From contig JBBANY010000009.1 in assembly GCA_040401695.1 (NCBI GenBank), positions 1 to 49,386 on the forward strand: 49,386 nucleotides of DNA. Direction: 5' to 3'. The position numbers and the translations under genes were made by a program. Source of the DNA: F1-20-MAGs119 sp040401695 (lineage in GTDB: Bacteria > Actinomycetota > Acidimicrobiia > Acidimicrobiales > Ilumatobacteraceae). Below the pieces are notes generated by a model. It was not told where the DNA came from, did no database searches, and saw only the letters and a program-made list of their open reading frames with translations. This document shows positions 47,543 through 49,386 of this stretch, in pieces. Numbering within the stretch: position 1 is the first letter of the stretch; each line of letters opens with the position of its first letter.

Positions 47543-48447
47543 GCGTCGATCAGTTGCCTGATCGCGTGGGCCTGGCCGCCCGATGTCGACGACATCACGG
47601 CGATCGGCGTGACGCCGGTTGCATACCACGCAGCGAGGCCGTCGCGTACGCGGTCGACGGGCCCACTGAGGGTGCAGTCGTCGAGCCACCTGTCGCTCAT
47701 GGCGGAGGGCAGATCGTCGCGGCGTCCCTCGGCGATCATCGCCTCGACGGCGTCCATCTCTTCGCCGTACCCCGCCTCGCGCCAGTAATTGCGGTAGTTC
47801 GGAAGGATGACGTAGCCGCGCATCGTCTTGCGGTTGATGGCACGCGCAGCCTCGAGGTCGTCGTCGATGACGGTGGGGATCATGTTGGTCAGCATGAAGC
47901 CGTCGCGGAACTCGCCCGTGTGACGCGAGAGTTGCGTTGGCATGTGACGCAGCGATGCGTTCGCCCAGATCGCGCCATCGCCGATCTCCGCTGCGAGCGA
48001 CAACATGCGATCGCGCATCGTCGCGAGGTACACGGGTGGGAGTTGGCCCGAGAACTGTTCCTGTTTGCGCATCGCGTCGACGTAGTTGCGAATGTCGGAG
48101 AGTGGTTTCCCGGCCTGAACGCCGAGTCGCGACACGACGGGGCCGTGGCTGACGCCGATGCCGAATCCGAATCGACCACCCGACATCTCGTGAATGTGCG
48201 CCGCGGTGTTTGCCGCTTCGACGGGGTGGTTGTAGTAGATCGGCTGAATCGACGTGAAGTAGCGGATGTTGCGCGTTTCATGGGCAAGTGAGGTGCACAG
48301 ACCGAGCGTGCCACCCAAGCTGGGGCAGGCGAGTGCGGGAAACCCCGCGTCGTCGAGTCGCGAGGCAAGTTCGAGAATTGCGCGCCGCTTGGATGGGGTT
48401 GCAACGACGGAAACCGCGGGAAGGTTGTCGCCTTTTGTTTTGCTCAT
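47533..48447 (-). CDS. LLM-class (luciferase-like) oxidoreductase, probably F420-dependent
   Basis: A 304-residue TIM-barrel flavin/F420 oxidoreductase. Recognisable segments: LASRLDDAGFPALACPSL, SLAHETRNIRYFTSIQPIYYNHP read in parts (about 53-75), GGRFGFGIGVSHGPVV (about 89-104), and late SGPVDRVRDGLAAWYATGV (about 265-283). The family divides into FMN- and F420-users; the F420 reductase in this window makes F420 more likely, but that is inference. Substrate unknown. ATG 48447 is set by the TACCGT hexamer six bases upstream. It shares a 36-base divergent promoter region with the glycosyltransferase gene. Confidence 0.87.
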   Translation of the reverse strand: MSKTKGDNLPAVSVVATPSKRRAILELASRLDDAGFPALACPSLGGTLGLCTSLAHETRNIRYFTSIQPIYYNHPVEAANTAAHIHEMSGGRFGFGIGVSHGPVVSRLGVQAGKPLSDIRNYVDAMRKQEQFSGQLPPVYLATMRDRMLSLAAEIGDGAIWANASLRHMPTQLSRHTGEFRDGFMLTNMIPTVIDDDLEAARAINRKTMRGYVILPNYRNYWREAGYGEEMDAVEAMIAEGRRDDLPSAMSDRWLDDCTLSGPVDRVRDGLAAWYATGVTPIAVMSSTSGGQAHAIRQLIDAYS

Positions 48448-48453
48448 CGCCGC

Positions 48454-48459
48454 ACGGTA
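48454..48459 (-). promoter_or_regulatory. -10 hexamer of a predicted leaderless promoter
   Basis: TACCGT on the minus strand, six bases before ATG 48447. Confidence 0.5.
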
Positions 48460-48471
48460 CCCGATGGTCGC

Positions 48472-48477
48472 TACGGT
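48472..48477 (+). promoter_or_regulatory. -10 hexamer of a predicted leaderless promoter
   Basis: TACGGT, six bases before GTG 48484. Only 12 bases separate it from the opposite-strand hexamer of the LLM gene. Confidence 0.5.
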
Positions 48478-48483
48478 TGGGGC

Positions 48484-49386
48484 GTGCTGCGCATCGGCAT
48501 GCTCTGTCCCTACAGCCTCACCATTCCCGGTGGGGTTCAGATGCAGGTCCTCGGTCTGGCTCGCGAGCTTCGCGCAATGGGTCACGAAGTGCGCGTGCTC
48601 GGACCCTGCGATGGTGCACCGCCCGAACCGTTCGTCACCCCGCTGGGTAACAGCCTGCCGACCGCCGCGAACGGATCGGTCGCCCCCCTCGCACCGGATG
48701 CGTCGGCTGCGTTGCGTACGATCCGCGCTCTGAACGACGAGGACTTCGACGTCATCCATCTGCACGAACCGCTTGCCCCGGGCGTCACCATGACGGCACT
48801 CTTGTTGCGTCTTGCTCCGACGATCGGCACGTTCCACGCTGCGGGCGACTCGGCGAGCTACCGCATGTTGAACAAGGCGGTGCGTTGGTTGGCGTCGCGC
48901 ATCGACATTCGCGTGGCCGTCTCGAAGGACGCCGAGATGTTGGCCGGCCGCTACTTGGGTGGCACGTACGAGTTGTTGGGCAACGGAATCGAGCTCTCCC
49001 GTTACGGCATCGAGAACCAGGTGTCGCCGGTCGAAAAGACCAGCGTGCCGACGATATTCTTCGTCGGCCGTCACGAGCCGCGCAAGGGTCTCGACGTTCT
49101 GCTTGCGTCGCTCGCGTACCTGCCGGCCGACGTGCGCCTGTGGATCGCATCCGACGGACCCGACACCGAAGCACTGAAAGCGAAGTATGCGGCGGAGTCG
49201 CGAATCTCTTGGCTCGGCCGCGTGTCGGACGCCGAGAAGATCCGACGCATGACGCAGGCGTCCGTGTTCTGTGCGCCGTCGTTGCACGGTGAGTCGTTCG
49301 GAGTCGTATTGCTCGAGGCGATGGCATCAGGGACGCCGGTCGTTGCGAGTGACATCGACGGGTATCAGAACGTTGCGACGCACGAC
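48484..49386 (+). CDS. pimA: PimA-like GT4 glycosyltransferase (3' end cut by window edge)
   Basis: Phosphatidylinositol alpha-mannosyltransferase-like protein; 301 codons visible, no stop. GT-B fold: the N-terminal domain opens VLRIGMLCPYSLTIPGGVQ with the nucleotide-sugar glycine loop, then HLHEPLAPG (about 98-106) and GTFHAAGDS (about 119-127). The C-terminal domain has FFVGRHEPRKGLDVLL (about 193-208), SLHGESFGVVLLEAMASG (about 262-279, the E-x7-E donor site) and ASDIDGYQN. GTG 48484 is set by the leaderless hexamer. In mycobacteria pimA follows patA directly; here an arsenic module and an LLM gene lie between. Specific substrate is inferred from neighbours. Confidence 0.88.
   Translation, partial: MLRIGMLCPYSLTIPGGVQMQVLGLARELRAMGHEVRVLGPCDGAPPEPFVTPLGNSLPTAANGSVAPLAPDASAALRTIRALNDEDFDVIHLHEPLAPGVTMTALLLRLAPTIGTFHAAGDSASYRMLNKAVRWLASRIDIRVAVSKDAEMLAGRYLGGTYELLGNGIELSRYGIENQVSPVEKTSVPTIFFVGRHEPRKGLDVLLASLAYLPADVRLWIASDGPDTEALKAKYAAESRISWLGRVSDAEKIRRMTQASVFCAPSLHGESFGVVLLEAMASGTPVVASDIDGYQNVATHD

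Noticed and set aside
46054..48447. Mobile element carrying the arsenic genes
   Set aside because: No transposase, integrase, terminal inverted repeats, target duplication or tRNA end is visible at either boundary, so only a positional insertion can be proposed.

Overview
The window is high-GC, densely coded chromosomal DNA from an actinobacterium. Bacterial proteasome activator, SepF, mycothiol ligase (MshC-type), an F420 reductase, a DUF3040 protein, phosphatidylinositol mannoside genes and an InhA-like enoyl reductase together point to Actinomycetota. The class Acidimicrobiia (aquatic, metagenome-derived; a run of 100 N marks a scaffold gap) is my best guess, by inference only. No tRNA, rRNA, CRISPR array, transposase, integrase or origin was seen. 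Intergenic space is short; the longest stretch (6203-6484) is the control region of the division gene cluster.

Layout. 1-1774 (minus): a small membrane protein, an inositol-monophosphatase-family enzyme and an OmpR-type response regulator cut by the left edge. 1802-6202 (plus): DNA polymerase IV, a DUF3040 membrane protein, acyl-CoA dehydrogenase, a small basic protein, an HNH endonuclease and a lipoate/biotin ligase-like protein. 6205-22951: the division and cell wall (dcw) cluster, preceded by an array of MraZ-box-like GTGGGG repeats: mraZ, rsmH, ftsL-like, ftsI, murE, mraY, murD, ftsW, one 1181-codon gene carrying MurG, MurC and MurB in tandem, ftsQ, ftsZ, a YggS-type PLP protein, sepF and yggT. 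No murF lies between murE and mraY, and no divIVA lies between yggT and ileS. 22982-28823: ileS, a long lysine-rich DksA/TraR-like protein interrupted by the gap, lspA and rluD. 28807-35903: a divergent Rrf2 regulator and phosphodiesterase, then bpa, dnaE, an unrecognised gene and a nitroreductase. 35925-38687 (minus): an InhA-like enoyl-ACP reductase followed by a DUF255 thioredoxin-like protein. 38764-40571: F420 reductase plus mshC. 40668-46084: plsC, thrS, HIT, a membrane protein, pgsA and a PatA-like acyltransferase. 46054-47542: arsR diverging from a CadI/ArsI-like gene and an aquaporin. 47533-48447 (minus): an LLM-class oxidoreductase. 48484 to the edge: a PimA-like glycosyltransferase.

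How the genes work together. The dcw genes overlap by 1-8 bases almost throughout, so they are probably one translationally coupled operon making lipid-linked peptidoglycan precursor and the septal machinery. The thrS-HIT-pgsA-patA-pimA order is the mycobacterial phosphatidylinositol mannoside locus, here split between patA and pimA by an arsenic module and an oxidoreductase. About eleven start codons sit 6-7 bases after a TAnnnT-like -10 hexamer, which suggests widespread leaderless transcription; this signal also fixes several start codons.

The strongest candidate for something new is the MurG-MurC-MurB fusion. Next are the phased MraZ-type boxes threaded through the mraZ promoter, the leaderless start signature, and the zinc-ligand-free DksA-like protein with unstable tandem repeats.
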